DNA from: Hymenopus coronatus
Taxonomy: Eukaryota; Arthropoda; Insecta; Mantodea; Hymenopodidae
Direction: 5' to 3'
Length of the DNA: 64,000 nucleotides
Assembly (NCBI GenBank): GCA_030762935.1
Contig: CM060880.1
Coordinates: forward strand, 14,108,501 to 14,172,500
A model generated the notes under the pieces. That model searched no databases, was not told where the DNA came from, and saw nothing but the letters and a program-made list of their open reading frames with translations. This document shows, in pieces, positions 1-11,305 of the stretch (its first letter is position 1; the number at the start of each line of letters is the position of its first letter). Made by a program: the position numbers and the translations under genes.

Positions 1-83
1 ACATATCAAAATTTTGGGTGGAATACAATACCTTCTCCATCCACTATGTACATTATAGATGTGGGTTAGAGAAATTAAAAATT
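1..83 (-). repeat. R1 repeat, palindromic end only
   Basis: The window opens inside a minus-oriented R1 copy (family described at 571-1461). Only the end that carries the decayed GTACAT palindrome is present, next to the usual 'gggtggaatacaata' stretch. The rest lies before the window. Confidence 0.7.
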
Positions 84-335
84 GAATACCTACACAAAAA
101 ATTATTTTTTACTATATTTTAAGAAAAGTTAAAGTGCATTTCTTTCTTTTTCTCCAGGAATTTTGCATATACTATCATATATGTATGCAGTTTCTCCCTT
201 AAATAATTTTAAATTCTGACCCTTTCATTTTAAATTGAAGTGAATTATTTTGAGTTATACACAAGAAATGATTTGGTACAATTGTGATGTATTATTAGGA
301 TCTAATATTACAAAAATAACACAATTATAGTGAGT

Positions 336-545
336 TTGTCTGCCTTTGTGTTGTGGGAACAGTATGTCTGATTCACATTCAAGAGTCCTGAGTTTGAGTC
401 TGTGAGGATGTTTTTTTCCCGGGTTTTCCCTTATTAAGTAGTGAATGTCAATTAACTTTAAGCTCTATGGACACAGGACTCATTTGAGCATAATTTCATC
501 CATTTCTTTCATTTGTCCATTACAACCTGTCAGTTCAATAAAGAA
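336..545 (+). mobile_element. SINE-C, old degenerate copy
   Basis: This is a diverged copy of the tRNA-derived SINE-C family (reference copy 53911-54145). The B-box region is decayed. The body, with 'gggttttccctta', 'taactttaagctc' and 'catttgagcataatttca', is still clear. Confidence 0.6.
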
Positions 546-570
546 TATATTTAATACGTATTAAAAAAAC

Positions 571-1461
571 CTAGTGTTACACTTACAGACTTTCTCTAGC
601 TGTTGTACAAACAAACTTTTTAAAAAAGATTATTCTTCTTTGCACACCATAATAATTAAGATAAACATTAGCAGAATGTTCTCATTACTTAGTTTGTTAC
701 ATGTAGAAGAGAACTAAGGGAATACACTTAGGTTAAAAAGATAGTCAAATATTTTAAAGCTGCTGGTATGCGATTGTCATTGCAAATTGCTTTTTTGCTT
801 GTCCAGGAGTAGAACAAAAGAAGAAAAACACTTCCTGTCTGATAAAAGTATAAGTACTTTACACTTGAAACGAGCCACAAGGAATATCTCAGCAACGGTT
901 ACCCCCACAACAGAACTGTAAAGGACATAAATTGTGACAAGATCTACATTTTCTGTTCAATAAGTTTTTGTCTATATCTTACAGTTTAGCAGTTAGCAAA
1001 ACTCGGCAAAATTCATCCAGAATAAAGAGGTCTTCAGAGGCTATTCCCAAAAAATTTAAGATATACATTTTATTTGGGATGTAAATATCTTTAATATACA
1101 GTATTTTAAACAAATCGTTAGAGCCATTTTTGTGATAATCAACATTTTGGAAAATTTTTCCATGTAAAGGGTAGTTTGTGGTGGGAGGATTTTCTTGAAA
1201 ATCTTTGTGTCATATCCTTGTAAGATACTAAACCTAAGTGCCAAGTTTCGTATTTAACAGTCTTTTCGTTTTTGAGCTATGCTGCCCAAAGACACACACA
1301 CACACAAGGGCATTTTTTTTAAAAATGCGTTTGTTAGCATCAGGTGGTCCCAAAACATGTATTTCCAGTGAAATCTCAGTATCAAATTTTTGGTGCATTA
1401 CAATACCTTCTCTATCCACTATGCCATTGTACATATAGGGCTAGAAAAAGTAAAAAAAACT
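571..1461 (-). repeat. R1 repeat, full length (family description)
   Basis: R1 is the dominant repeat of the window, about 890 bp and AT-rich, with no conserved ORF. In its plus orientation it starts with ACTTTCTCTACAC and the palindrome around GTACATAGT. Next come 'ttgcattccacccaaaaa', a TG-rich microsatellite after 'aaaaggtccatg', 'ccaaacttggtat', 'aaactaccctttacatgg', 'cttgaattttctgggaa', 'agacaaaaacttac', 'gatattccttgttatt', 'caaccagcttttaaa' and 'cccttctacttacaagg'. It ends with GTAGAGAAAGTCATGTGAA and 'acacatcaga', usually flanked by T or A runs. Short ORFs inside it are open by chance. This copy is reversed and carries the subfamily end 'gttacacttacag'. Confidence 0.85.
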
Positions 1462-2236
1462 GATGTTTCATTCACATGACTTTCTCTATTTCTCTATAAC
1501 AAATTATACTTAAAAAGTTTATTCATCTATTTCATGGTAATCAAGATAAACAGTCTTATTACTTGTTTTCTTTAAGGGAAATAAGGAAGTACACTAGGCT
1601 AAAGCGATACTCATATCTTTTAAAAGCTGGTTGCCATGTGTTTGAAATTTGTTCTCTTTGCATTGCCAGGAGTTGACAAATTCCAATGTGAAAAACGTTT
1701 TAGAATTTTCAAGTTGAAACCAATAACAGGGAATACCTTGGAAAACAAATGCATGATATAAATTATGTGCTTTAAAGAGCTCTACATTTTTTGTGCAGTA
1801 ACTTTCTGTATCTTTTGCTTTACCAGTTATGCAAAAGTCATTCCATATAAAGAGGATTTCATAGGCTATTCCCAGAAAATTCAAGATATACATTTTATTG
1901 GTCATATCAGTCAGTACCTTTAATATAGTATTTCAATACAAATCATTTGAACCATTTTAAAGAAAATAAAAATGTTCATAATTTTTTCAATTTAAAGGGA
2001 AAACTTTGTTGAAAATCTTTGTGTCGCATCCCTGGAAGATGCCAAACTTAAATATCAAATTTGGTATTCAACCAACTTTATGTTTTTGAATTGTGTTTAC
2101 AGATACAGGGACACTCATACATATGGACCTTTTTTCTATTTTTTTGGCTCCCTAAAATATATATTTCCAATGAAATCTCGGTAGTGAATTTTTGAGTGGA
2201 ATACAATACCTTCTCTACTGTACTAATTAAAGTAGG
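1461..2236 (-). repeat. R1 repeat, second reversed copy
   Basis: It is adjacent head-to-tail with the preceding R1 copy and separated from it only by an A-run. Its right-end sequence is of the 'ttccattcacatg' subfamily, unlike its neighbour. The two are therefore independent insertions rather than a duplication. The palindrome is decayed. Confidence 0.8.
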
Positions 2237-3240
2237 TAAAACCAGTGGATTTAGGAATTTAAAAGAACATACAATTAGCTGAGAGAAATATTTATTACAA
2301 ATGTATAAATGCTAATACATCAGAAAATGGTACAATTTTCATCAAAATGTTAAAACTCTTGGTTCAGACCTTTTAGTGTTTTAGTATTATAGAAGCACAC
2401 ACATTATAAATATTTATTTAGACCTAAATGTAGCATTTCTCTACTATTAAATAAGCATTATGTTGCAGTCTTACCAATAAATTATCAGTATAGCACCAAA
2501 GTGCTTTAGAACAATGCTTTATATCTCTAAAGAGAATAATAAAATAAACAGATATGCATGGGATACTAGTGCCAGTATATTTTAAATACCAAGTAAAACA
2601 TTTTGCTGTTCTTGGAGGCCTTCGACAGACGCCTCTCCACATTCACCAGCTTCACCTCCATTTTATTGTATATGTTAAGAAATTAATGTATTACATGAAA
2701 ACTATATAGCCTTTATATTATTATCAATTAAAGCATAAATACAAAGTATGTTTAAAACATTACTTGACCATTCCAATTAGTGATTATTGTTCCCTCACCA
2801 AAGGGTACTTATGAGCTATGCAGCACTTCAACTTGGAATACTGGATGGGTTTAAGGAATGTTCTGCCAATATTTCACATCCTTTTGCATCACTTATTTTT
2901 CATGTTATTAGAAATAACCATGGCTGTACAAAATTACAATTTTAAGGGCAAAAGGGGATAATTCACCATAATTTGATAAAACACAAGTTAGAGGAAAATG
3001 AAATTGTTATTTGAGTTTAACCTTGAAATACACACCTTTTTTTGGGCAGCTATCGTTATATGCATACACCTTATAAAGTATGCATAAAATTAAAATCCCA
3101 TTTATTTTGTATGAAATCAGCGTATGTGGACATAATCTATAATCTTACACATATCTCAAGTAACACAAAAGGCAGAAAAAAAAATATTGTAAAGAGAAAA
3201 TGATCAATAGGAATATATACCCAATAGTTTTGCATCTTAC
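2237..3240. other. Mostly featureless AT-rich stretch
   Basis: I see no repeat family member here. On the minus strand, 2660-2590 begins with ATG and stays open for 31 codons rich in Val, Lys and Arg, with a possible GT donor after it. It lacks any second exon I can join and is not called. Confidence 0.3.
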
Positions 3241-3502
3241 TTTAGGCACATTACATACACTTCAGTTTTGAGCACAGGTTTTGCACAGTTTGAACAATTT
3301 GTTTTTACTGTCATGGGCTCAAGAGCACTTTGGTTCTCGGAAAAGCAAAGTGGAATGATTAACACATTTTGTTTTTCAAATATTCTTGAATGTATGCATA
3401 AGCTGCATACCCTGCCTCCATTTTCTAGTAAAGCTACTTGGATTTTTTCACTAAATTTAAGGCTGTCCACACTAAAAGTCATTTTGAAGCATAAATGTAT
3501 CA
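3241..3502 (-). CDS. Candidate internal exon of an unidentified gene (exon C)
   Basis: The reading frame is open for 87 codons. It is bordered by a strong acceptor (a pyrimidine-rich tract ending 'cttcttccag') and the donor GTAAGA. It enters in phase 1 and leaves in phase 2. The translation is cysteine-rich near its end (a CxxC after a TxC) and has a Glu-Asn-Gly-Gly turn in its first third. That turn is loosely reminiscent of BRCT folds, but I do not recognise the family. It joins in phase with the candidate exons at 6888-6940 and 7369-7427. An RNA read across the junctions would confirm or refute it. Confidence 0.35.
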
Positions 3503-3599
3503 CTGGAAGAAGTAAAAGCAAAAAGTATGCAGCAGTGATCCTACAGCAACATGAAACTCAAAACTAGCTACATGAAAATCCCAGTCACTAATGCATACC

Positions 3600-4019
3600 A
3601 GGTGACAGTACACTCCTGTGCCTTCACCAGTCAGAGTATTAGGATTAATCATAAGTAGGGCCCCTGTGACATGGACCTTGTGGCCCTTTTCCACTTATGT
3701 GACACCAGGGAGCGAACTGAAGGTCAACGAGGTCCAGATGATGAAAGATGCAAGCCTGTGTGGAATCCCTATCAGTTGCAGTTGGAATGCTTCCAATTTA
3801 CAGTCCCTGAGCCCCCCAATGAGGAACCAACTGATGACACCAGTATAGCCTTTTACGATGCACAAATCACCATCAAGGTGCAACGCACCAAAATCGGCCT
3901 GATCCTTCAACCCTGAAAGAGGTGAGGAAATGGTGGACCAGAGAATTTGATGCACGTAATGAATGTATCCAGCATTTACCTGGTGATCTGGGGAAATCCA
4001 TGGATCATGTAGCCCGGCC
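3600..4019. other. GC-richer, coding-like patch of unknown origin
   Basis: Base composition changes sharply to near-balanced GC. Both strands carry 75-86-codon open stretches, and coding-like segments in the plus strand seem to switch frame near 3845-3900. No start, splice site or family can be supported. It could be a decayed gene fragment or transposon ORF. Confidence 0.3.
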
Positions 4020-4077
4020 AGGGGGGGGGGGGGGCAGTACCTGACCCACTACCTCCCAAATGTGGGTCAGGTACTGC
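4020..4077. other. G-run joined to a perfect 16-bp hairpin
   Basis: A run of about 14 G residues abuts a hairpin with 16-bp perfect arms. They start GCAGTACCTG at 4034 and end CAGGTACTGC at 4077, with a 12-nt loop. No decay is visible in the arms. Confidence 0.7.
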
Positions 4078-4089
4078 CTGAGCCATCCT

Positions 4090-5064
4090 GCTCAGCAAGT
4101 CAGAGCTTAATATGAAAGTCATTAACTAAATGACAATGATAATGTTTAGGTCATGATAGGAAAGTGCTGCAGTGAATATACAATAAAACATATGAACAGT
4201 TGAACAAGCATGGGGGGTGTGTACTGCATCGCATGTGTGTTCCAGGGTCAGGAAGCTAACCATACATCATGGGCAGCCAGCTAGTTATAAAATGACTGAA
4301 CTCTTAACTAATTCAAAAATAAATTAACATTATAGAAGAGTTTGGCACGATAACTGATTGTTTGGGCATCATATCATTGCTTGAAACCTGACAGAGTGAA
4401 AGCTGCCAGTGTTTTGCTCTGCCAAAACTTTCAAAATATAATGATGACAAACTCACAAGGTATATAAGTTGCACAGAGGAGAGAGGAAGAGGTAATGACA
4501 ATGGAGCTGGAAGAATACACCAGAGCAACAGATTGTGTGTGTATGCACTCTGAACCAATAACTCAAGCTGAGTACAGAGTATTAGCATAAATAAAAATCA
4601 GATGTTGCACATCATGTTATGGTAGAGTATAAAATATGTGATCCTTTACATCTTGTAACGCACAGTTTGAAAAATGTTTTCCGTATCCTGTGTCAGCTAT
4701 TGGCTGTATGGAACCCATTTACCAACTGCACATTATCAAAGCACACATTCACATACAAAACACCTTGAATGTTCTGTAACTATAAAAGTAAGCTAATTAC
4801 TTTTGCAAGAAATTGTATAACATCATTCAGAGAAAGAAGATATCACAACAAAAATCAGATTAAAAGAATTAAAAATTAACAGCATTGTTCAAAAGCACTT
4901 CAGTATGAGGGGTTGTCAGAAAATAAGTTCTCTACCTGCTATTTTTGAAAATGTTTTGCCATTGTTCCACCACTTCATAAGCTTGCGTAAAACTAGGAGT
5001 TTTTTATTTTCGCCTCTTTTTTAGGGTTCGGTTTAATGCTACATATGAAACCATATCCAGGAGG
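4090..5064. other. No gene seen
   Basis: Unique-looking AT-rich sequence. I found no ORF, RNA gene or repeat-family match. Confidence 0.4.
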
Positions 5065-5278
5065 GCCACACTCTGGCTGAGTATTTAGACTGCTTGCCTC
5101 TCAGCTAGACAGCCCGATTTGATCCCAAGTAACCGCATGAGAGATTCATAATGGACAAAGCAGCACAGGATGGGTTTTCTCTGGGTTCCCCGCCATCTTC
5201 ATTCCATGCATAATCAGTGGCATTGCCTGCAGTGCCACAAGAGATAAAAATGGGCATTAAACACTACCCAAAAAAAGC
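5065..5278 (+). mobile_element. SINE-B copy, degenerate
   Basis: This is a member of the tRNA-Ser/Leu-like SINE-B family (reference copy 28261-28506). The A-box-like 'tggctgagtattta', a mutated B box, the shared body motifs and the 3' 'ttaaacactaccc' plus A-run are present. The family's internal 'ccgccatc' is kept, but many CpG sites are lost, so it is old. Confidence 0.8.
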
Positions 5279-6887
5279 TAGGGGATACGTCTGCCCTTGT
5301 AGTATCTTCCTCAAAGCAGGGAAGAAGTTGTGGTACCGGATACAGACTGCACTACAAACAAATAAATGGGTTTGCATTTTTGTCTGAAAGCATTAAAGGA
5401 TACATATCTTCCTTCAAATAAAATTTACTGTTTCTCTTGAATCCATTTAAGTGCCATTTACACTATCCAGGTCATATATATACTGAGTGATCAGCATAGA
5501 GCAGAATAGGTTTCATCGCTTTTAGTCAGCCAGGCATGTCAAATGGGTGACAGAACATCCACAGTAAACATACTAGGGTTTCTTGCATTAGTTATTTCTA
5601 ATAAAACGAAAAGTAAACACTTAAAAATAAAAGTACTCGCATATATCATGACAGGAGATGTTGCAAGTCCCTCCCTTATTGTTCAAGCATTTCTAGTGCC
5701 TGCTTAGGAAATTGGTCATCACATATTCCCTCTGAGAAATGGTAGCAATTTCTTGATGAATGTTACTTTTTGGTTCCTTTAAATTGTGTGGATTTGTTTT
5801 GTAAACTTTCTCTTTTTATTCCCCAAAAATAAAAATGCAGGAGGTTAAATCAGGGAATATGGGGGGGGGGGGGTCATTCACAGATTCTATACGGACATAT
5901 GAATCAAATACTTTTTGCGGAACGGAATACTGGTACACAAATAGAGCCAGTTCACTGTATTAAGGTAATACACTTGTGAAATATGGAAAATCCACAATAT
6001 ACAACATAAATTATTGAAATTTGTGCTAGTTATTATACACAATAGTAGTAATAATTTTTCAATGTATCAAAATTATAGCTTACATAGTTATTTAAATAAT
6101 AATTTTTTTACATCTAAATTGTTTATTCTTATAAAAATGTGCCACATGATGCATTTTTAAAAATATTCACATGCAAACAAACTATTACGGAAAATTACTT
6201 CATAAATAGAGCTGTCTTATATTTCTTAATATTTGCCATAATTAGTGGAGAAAAATTATCACTTTTCGTACCTTACAAAACACATGATTTTTCACAATTT
6301 GATAATTCATTTATAAAAATTGGAGCATTATTTCGAAAAAGTAATATGACCATTTTCTTCAATGGGCTTTTGAGAGGCAGTATAAAAAAGTTGAAACATA
6401 TTAGTAAAAGATTGATTCATGTGGGACATTTTGAGTATGGAAAAGTGTTAGAATAAAGTTTGCGAGTAATAAGGTTTAAAGTTGGGAGTGCCTATTATTA
6501 AGCCTGTGTCTACCCATCTATAACCTCAGTTAATTTGTAGTTACAGTGCACAAAGTGGGAAACAAAATATTTTCATAAAGTTTAGAATTCATATTATTTT
6601 ATTATTTAACAATGTAATTTTTTATTTTCCACAATTTTTGGTGAATATTTACAGATGCATCACCTTAAGTATTGCACCAACTAGCAAACACGCTTGCAAA
6701 ATCTCAACTCATACTGAAGCCTTGCATTTCAATGCCAGCTGGTTAAGAGCTGTGAAACCTGTTCTGCTATAACATAACAAAAGCTGGGAGTAAAACTTAC
6801 TTCATGACAGCCCTCGTTAAGAATGTAGTTTGTAAATGCATTTGTTATTAGAAGCACATCCACTGCTATTTACTAGAGTTTACATAC
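5279..6887. other. No gene seen; G-run at about 5862-5873
   Basis: AT-rich unique sequence. A 105-codon ORF at 6139-6456 has AT-driven composition and no splice or family support, so it is not called. Confidence 0.4.
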
Positions 6888-6940
6888 TTCTACCAATATG
6901 TGAAATACAACAGAACCATTTACTACAGCATTGTTTCTTT
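6888..6940 (-). CDS. Candidate small exon (exon D)
   Basis: A 53-nt segment lies between an acceptor ending 'tttaatatctag' and the donor GTATGT. Entered in phase 2 it is open and leaves in phase 1, matching the exit of 7369-7427 and the entry of 3241-3502. A donor GTAGAA a few bases earlier is an alternative. The product is short and Cys/Lys-rich, and nothing in it is diagnostic. Confidence 0.25.
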
Positions 6941-7368
6941 CTAGATATTAAAAAATACAAAAGACACAAATTGTCTCACCTTCTCAAATGCATGCAAGAT
7001 ATGGTTATACATATTAATATTTCACTCCAATTACAGCAAAGTTATGTAACCATAAGCACACTGCCAGTGTTATTACACAAGAGAATTTGAAATATTAAAA
7101 TGGAATACAAAATGTTATGTAAAACCACACTGAATCAATACATTCTATCCAAAACTACAATTTCTGGTCCCTTCACTGTTGGAATACATGTCTGCAGATT
7201 TTGAAGTGTTCCTGAATATCAGAGCCATTCATGGCAAGTGTTTAGCAGTGTCAAGTGCACACACATGCTTGGTGTACAAACAATGGATCACAGAAAGCAT
7301 GTGTTTTACATTATGCAACTTCATCATGTCAGTATGTAAATAGTGTTTAGTTTGTTTCTGGAATTCAC

Positions 7369-7427
7369 CTCTTCATTTCAGATCTTCCAGCATTGATTTT
7401 ATTCCCTCTGATTATCGATTTTGGATC
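7369..7427 (-). CDS. Candidate small exon (exon E)
   Basis: The 59 nt are open in phase 0 (translation begins DPKSIIRGNK) and leave in phase 2. The acceptor ends 'caaaacaccaag' and the donor is GTGAAT. Support comes from matching phases with the next two candidate exons downstream on this strand. Upstream exons are not found. Confidence 0.25.
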
Positions 7428-8645
7428 CTTGGTGTTTTGAAAAAATGAATATTTTAGGAGTCATTAGGTCCATGATTGAAGAAAGAACCAAAAACATTTT
7501 TGCATGAGGCCCAATATAAGAAATCTATTGAAAAAGGAGGGATAATAAAAAATTATATTTTTATAATTGAATTTATTAATGTTTCTGGATTGAAAAGTAG
7601 TATTTGTCTGCCTTAACTTGAAAATAAAAAAGTTATTCAAATGTATCCTGGACAAAGTCACCTAATCCCAAATTCAATAAAGACAAGACAATCAGGGACA
7701 TTAATAAAACCAAGGAACACAAAACTATTAACTTTGGCTAACAGGAAATTTCAAGCTAATTTTGCAACAAGAACTGAAGCAAGAATGCTTAGAACAATGT
7801 TGTGATAAAAGATAATATTAAATTCAATGTTATTTTTATTAAAAAAATGTGAGAAAAAAATCTAGAGAAGGCGAGAGAGGTGCTGCAGATTATCATATAG
7901 GGAGGACGTGATCTGGCTACGAAGAAGAAAAGTCACCAAGAAGAAATAATGAGCAATTCACAGATAGAAGGTAAAATAACGTGCAAATGGCTGTCAATGC
8001 CTTAGTGCATGGTCTAGCACAATTTACACAAAGCTGTTTTGTTTATGTTTAATATTTTGCAAACAATTTTTTTTATTTACATTGTATATTGTTTTTCTTT
8101 TTTTAATGGCAATGAGCAAAATTCATGCAATTGCAGTCAAGTGTAGCTCCACCAGATACCAAGCTAGCCATCACACATTTTTATTTGGACCTTCCCTCTC
8201 CTTGACCACAGTGTACAGTCTCTGTGATTAAAAATCTATTGTTTAACTGTATGTTTTATTCCATTGATGAATTCATGAATGCATTGTTTTGATTATCTTC
8301 TATGTTAAAAAACTTGTTATTACAGCATAGTTACTTTTCTGAAGATACTGTCCTAGTGAACCTATTTGTTTCATGGGTCCTGTTCATCTGAGGAGAGAGC
8401 TTTGGCTGAAGATCTTTGCGCTTATCACCAATTGTATTTAATATTTTGGTCACTATTGTAAAACATATTGTATATAAAAATGTAATCCGTTTCTTAAAGT
8501 ATTATTTTTTTTAAACGGAGCCTTAAATTCATTGTATTTCTTTGGAGATGTTGTCAATTAACAGAATAATGATGCCAGTGTGCCAGAATTTCATCCCATA
8601 GGAGTTTTTACATACCAGTAAATCTATTGACATGGGGTTTCACTT
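7428..8645. other. No convincing gene
   Basis: AT-rich. A purine-rich patch at about 7860-7960 on the plus strand reads as a charged peptide with Arg and Glu, possibly a worn transposon coding fragment. I cannot assign it. Confidence 0.3.
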
Positions 8646-8846
8646 TTAAGCACTCAATTCCTTGGGTTGTGATATATCAGAAACAGATGTAAAAGTCAAT
8701 TTAGGGGTTATGCAGCAAAATAATTCTATTACTAAGGGGTTAATAATGGCAAGATTACTTTTAGTACTGCAACCACCAACAGTGACAAGTCTATAAGTAG
8801 TATTGTACTCCACACTGAGTGAGAAATCCAGCTTCATAGACAAGTA
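8646..8846 (-). CDS. Candidate terminal exon of an unidentified gene
   Basis: The 201 nt are open from an acceptor ending 'ttggtattcaag' to a TAA stop. The 66-residue tail is Ser/Thr/Leu/Ile-rich and lacks the Lys/Asn/Phe bias of chance ORFs here. Entry is phase 0, the same as 7369-7427, so the two could be alternative 3' ends of one gene. No AATAAA is seen close after the stop. Function unknown. Confidence 0.2.
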   Translation of the reverse strand, partial: YLSMKLDFSLSVEYNTTYRLVTVGGCSTKSNLAIINPLVIELFCCITPKLTFTSVSDISQPKELSA

Positions 8847-9081
8847 CTTGAATACCAAAACATGACAAAGTAATTGTTCTACTTTTAGCAAAATTATTAT
8901 GCATAAAAAACAATACAAAATTGTTAAACTTGCAAACATTTGTATTTATCAAACAAAAGTGTCATGCCACAATACGTGTAATCTACAGAAATTGTATTCA
9001 TACAAATATACTCATTGAAATATAATGAAAACAACAATAATAATGATGAGAAGATAATTCATCAAATAAAATTTAAAAAAG

Positions 9082-9361
9082 TTTGAAGTGGAAATGGGGT
9101 TTTATTTATGGACGCTCTTTGCTATGGTTCTCAATGTCCCCATTCTATACTGGGCATGAAAGGCAGCTTAATTTTGCTCGAGGCCTCTTTATCAGGCTTG
9201 AGGTTCTTTCACATGCCATAAATCTACAACACAGGACAAATGGCTTTACTTCCCTTGCAAAGGATTTTTATGCACAAAAAAGGCCATCGTCCGCTAGATT
9301 TGAACCCCTGACCTTTGTTATATGAAGTTAGCATGGTAGCCAATACGCCATGGAGTGCGAC
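9082..9361 (-). mobile_element. SINE-A copy
   Basis: A reversed copy of SINE-A (reference copy 41115-41404). The 'ttttatttatgg' 3' end lies at the low coordinate. The tRNA-like head with 'ggtagccaatacgcc' and the B box (reverse of 'tttgaacccc') lies at the high coordinate. Confidence 0.9.
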
Positions 9362-11115
9362 AAGGTTTGAGCACACATTAATAGTATTAAATGCAAAGAA
9401 CTGACAGAGTGGGAGATATATTTCATAATAGAATGAGCTAACCAAAAAACATGTTTATAGATCAGTACTTTTTAGTTAAATTTAGTATGCGTAAAAACTA
9501 TAGTGCTAAATATGTAAGTATTATATAATTTTGGAATTCAACGTTGTTTAATAATAATAATTTTAAAAATCTTGCAGCTATTTATTCCCCTGCAAGTGTT
9601 CAGTATATTTTGTAACCAAGTTTGGAATACTCATTCTTCCTAAAGTAAATCTAACTAGTCTTCAAATCCTCAACCTCATGATCTTCAATTATTATATAAT
9701 GAACATGACCAGTACTCAAAACTAAGTAGCCCCTGATGCAAGAAATGTCTGGTTAGTGCTGATGTGACTACAATACTAGTATTAACTAGTGTCAGCATAA
9801 TAAGTTGGATTAGTGTTACACCTTCAAACCTTTCTTGGCATTACATTACCCAATCCTATGCATGGCCCTGTCGACATTTCAATAGAATTTTACATTGGAC
9901 ATAAAACCTTGTAATGTTAAGCTAACAAGATATTAACAAATCAGTGTAAAGTATACAATAAACCACTGTGCCACAGTTAATAAGCACATTTTAAACACGT
10001 AACTTTAAATGATTACAAACATAACTCATTGTTGGTGCTCTACTTAGATAACTAGTGATCTCGGAGAAATAGCACATTTGTCAAAATATCACACATTAGT
10101 TTAATATATTGGTTAACTGGAAGCCAAGCTGACATTAAATCAACACTTAATAATGTTCATTGGCTTGCAAACTGGCACATTTTTCTTTTGTGAATGGCAT
10201 GCATAAAAATAAAACATTTTCTTCATATAAATTTCCTGTCTGTCATCCTCTGGAACACTTGGATTTTTTTTTTTTATATTTTCACCTTATTGTTAAGCAC
10301 AATGACACATTTAAAATTCACCTCCATATTTCTTTACTTATCTCTGTTGTATGAACCTTTTGAATACTTGAAACTTGACCAAGGATTTTGAAAATATGTA
10401 ACTGGAACACACATAAACCTGAACATTTTTAAAAAAAGAAGGAAAAAAAAATTACCAAGACGGAAAGAAACTTACTCACCATCCAAAAGGCTAATTGTTA
10501 TCTGAAAAGCAGTTTTGTTTGTCTACTATTTTAACCATGTAAATGATATTCCATCCACCATTTCCAAACACACAGATTCCCATAGAAAAACAAAAGGAGG
10601 CAAGAAAAATTCCTCTCTAAGGATGTTAGGAGACAAAAATAAATACCTAAATTCTCAAAAAAGTATGTTAGCTTAACATTTCTTTAAATTATTTAATGCA
10701 AGCTGTTACCTTCAGTAACACTGATTACATTAATTAGATAAGCTTAATCTTAGATTTTATTCCAAATCTTGCAGTAATGGAATAAGAACATTATTATAAG
10801 TTCAATAATGTTTAAATTATGCTGGGTAATTTTCCATTCATCTGGCAGCCCTGCAGAATGAATTTCAATCATTTATTATGCTTGCTTATACTGCAGAAAT
10901 AATATGTATTTGATAAGCAATTTACAGAGATATTTGTTTCTTGTTTTGATGTTTCACAAAATAAAACAAATTTGGATTGCAACTGTAGGTTTGAATGGAA
11001 CTTGTGTGTGTATAGATTAGAATATCAATTTGAACTTGGTCATTATTTACTTTAGCATTTGGTGTTCAAATAATTGTTTATCTTTTCTGAATATGCACAA
11101 AAAAAAATGTTTTAC
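9362..11115. other. No gene seen
   Basis: AT-rich sequence. On the minus strand a possible 22-nt micro-exon (10480-10501) lies between 'actgcttttcag' and a perfect GTGAGT donor, but it could not be phased to any neighbour. Confidence 0.3.
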
Positions 11116-11305
11116 TGACATTTACGGCACTGATCAAGATGGTACTGTTGTAACATGTAATATGTGTATAAATTAGTTTCAAACAACATTGCTATTTTTT
11201 CAGTTTTTGCTAGTATAGTTGGCTTGGTACTTTCTTCTGTGCTATGCATTAACAAAATAGAGTACTTTTGACATTTTCCAATGAATTTACTACATAACAA
11301 ACTAT
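11116..11305 (-). CDS. Candidate internal exon, unidentified
   Basis: Open for 63 codons between an acceptor ending 'gtctttttaag' and the donor GTAAAA. It enters in phase 1 and leaves in phase 2. The composition (Cys, Gln, Thr, Glu as well as Lys) is more protein-like than nearby chance ORFs. It does not connect in phase to the next candidate exons at 8646 or 7369, so an intermediate exon would be needed. Confidence 0.22.

Noticed and set aside
1594..1905. 103-codon ORF on the minus strand
   Set aside because: It lies wholly inside an R1 copy; other R1 copies have stops and frameshifts at equivalent places, so it is not a conserved gene.
2590..2660. Minus-strand ATG with 31 open codons and a possible donor
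   Set aside because: Attractive composition but no second exon in phase and no promoter or conservation evidence.
6139..6456. 105-codon plus-strand ORF
   Set aside because: Phe/Ile/Lys/Asn composition expected of AT-rich DNA, no splice sites or family features.
9300..9361. tRNA-like sequences with A and B boxes in SINE-A, B and C heads
   Set aside because: Acceptor and anticodon stems do not pair and each is followed by a SINE body; only 20582-20654 folds as a true tRNA.
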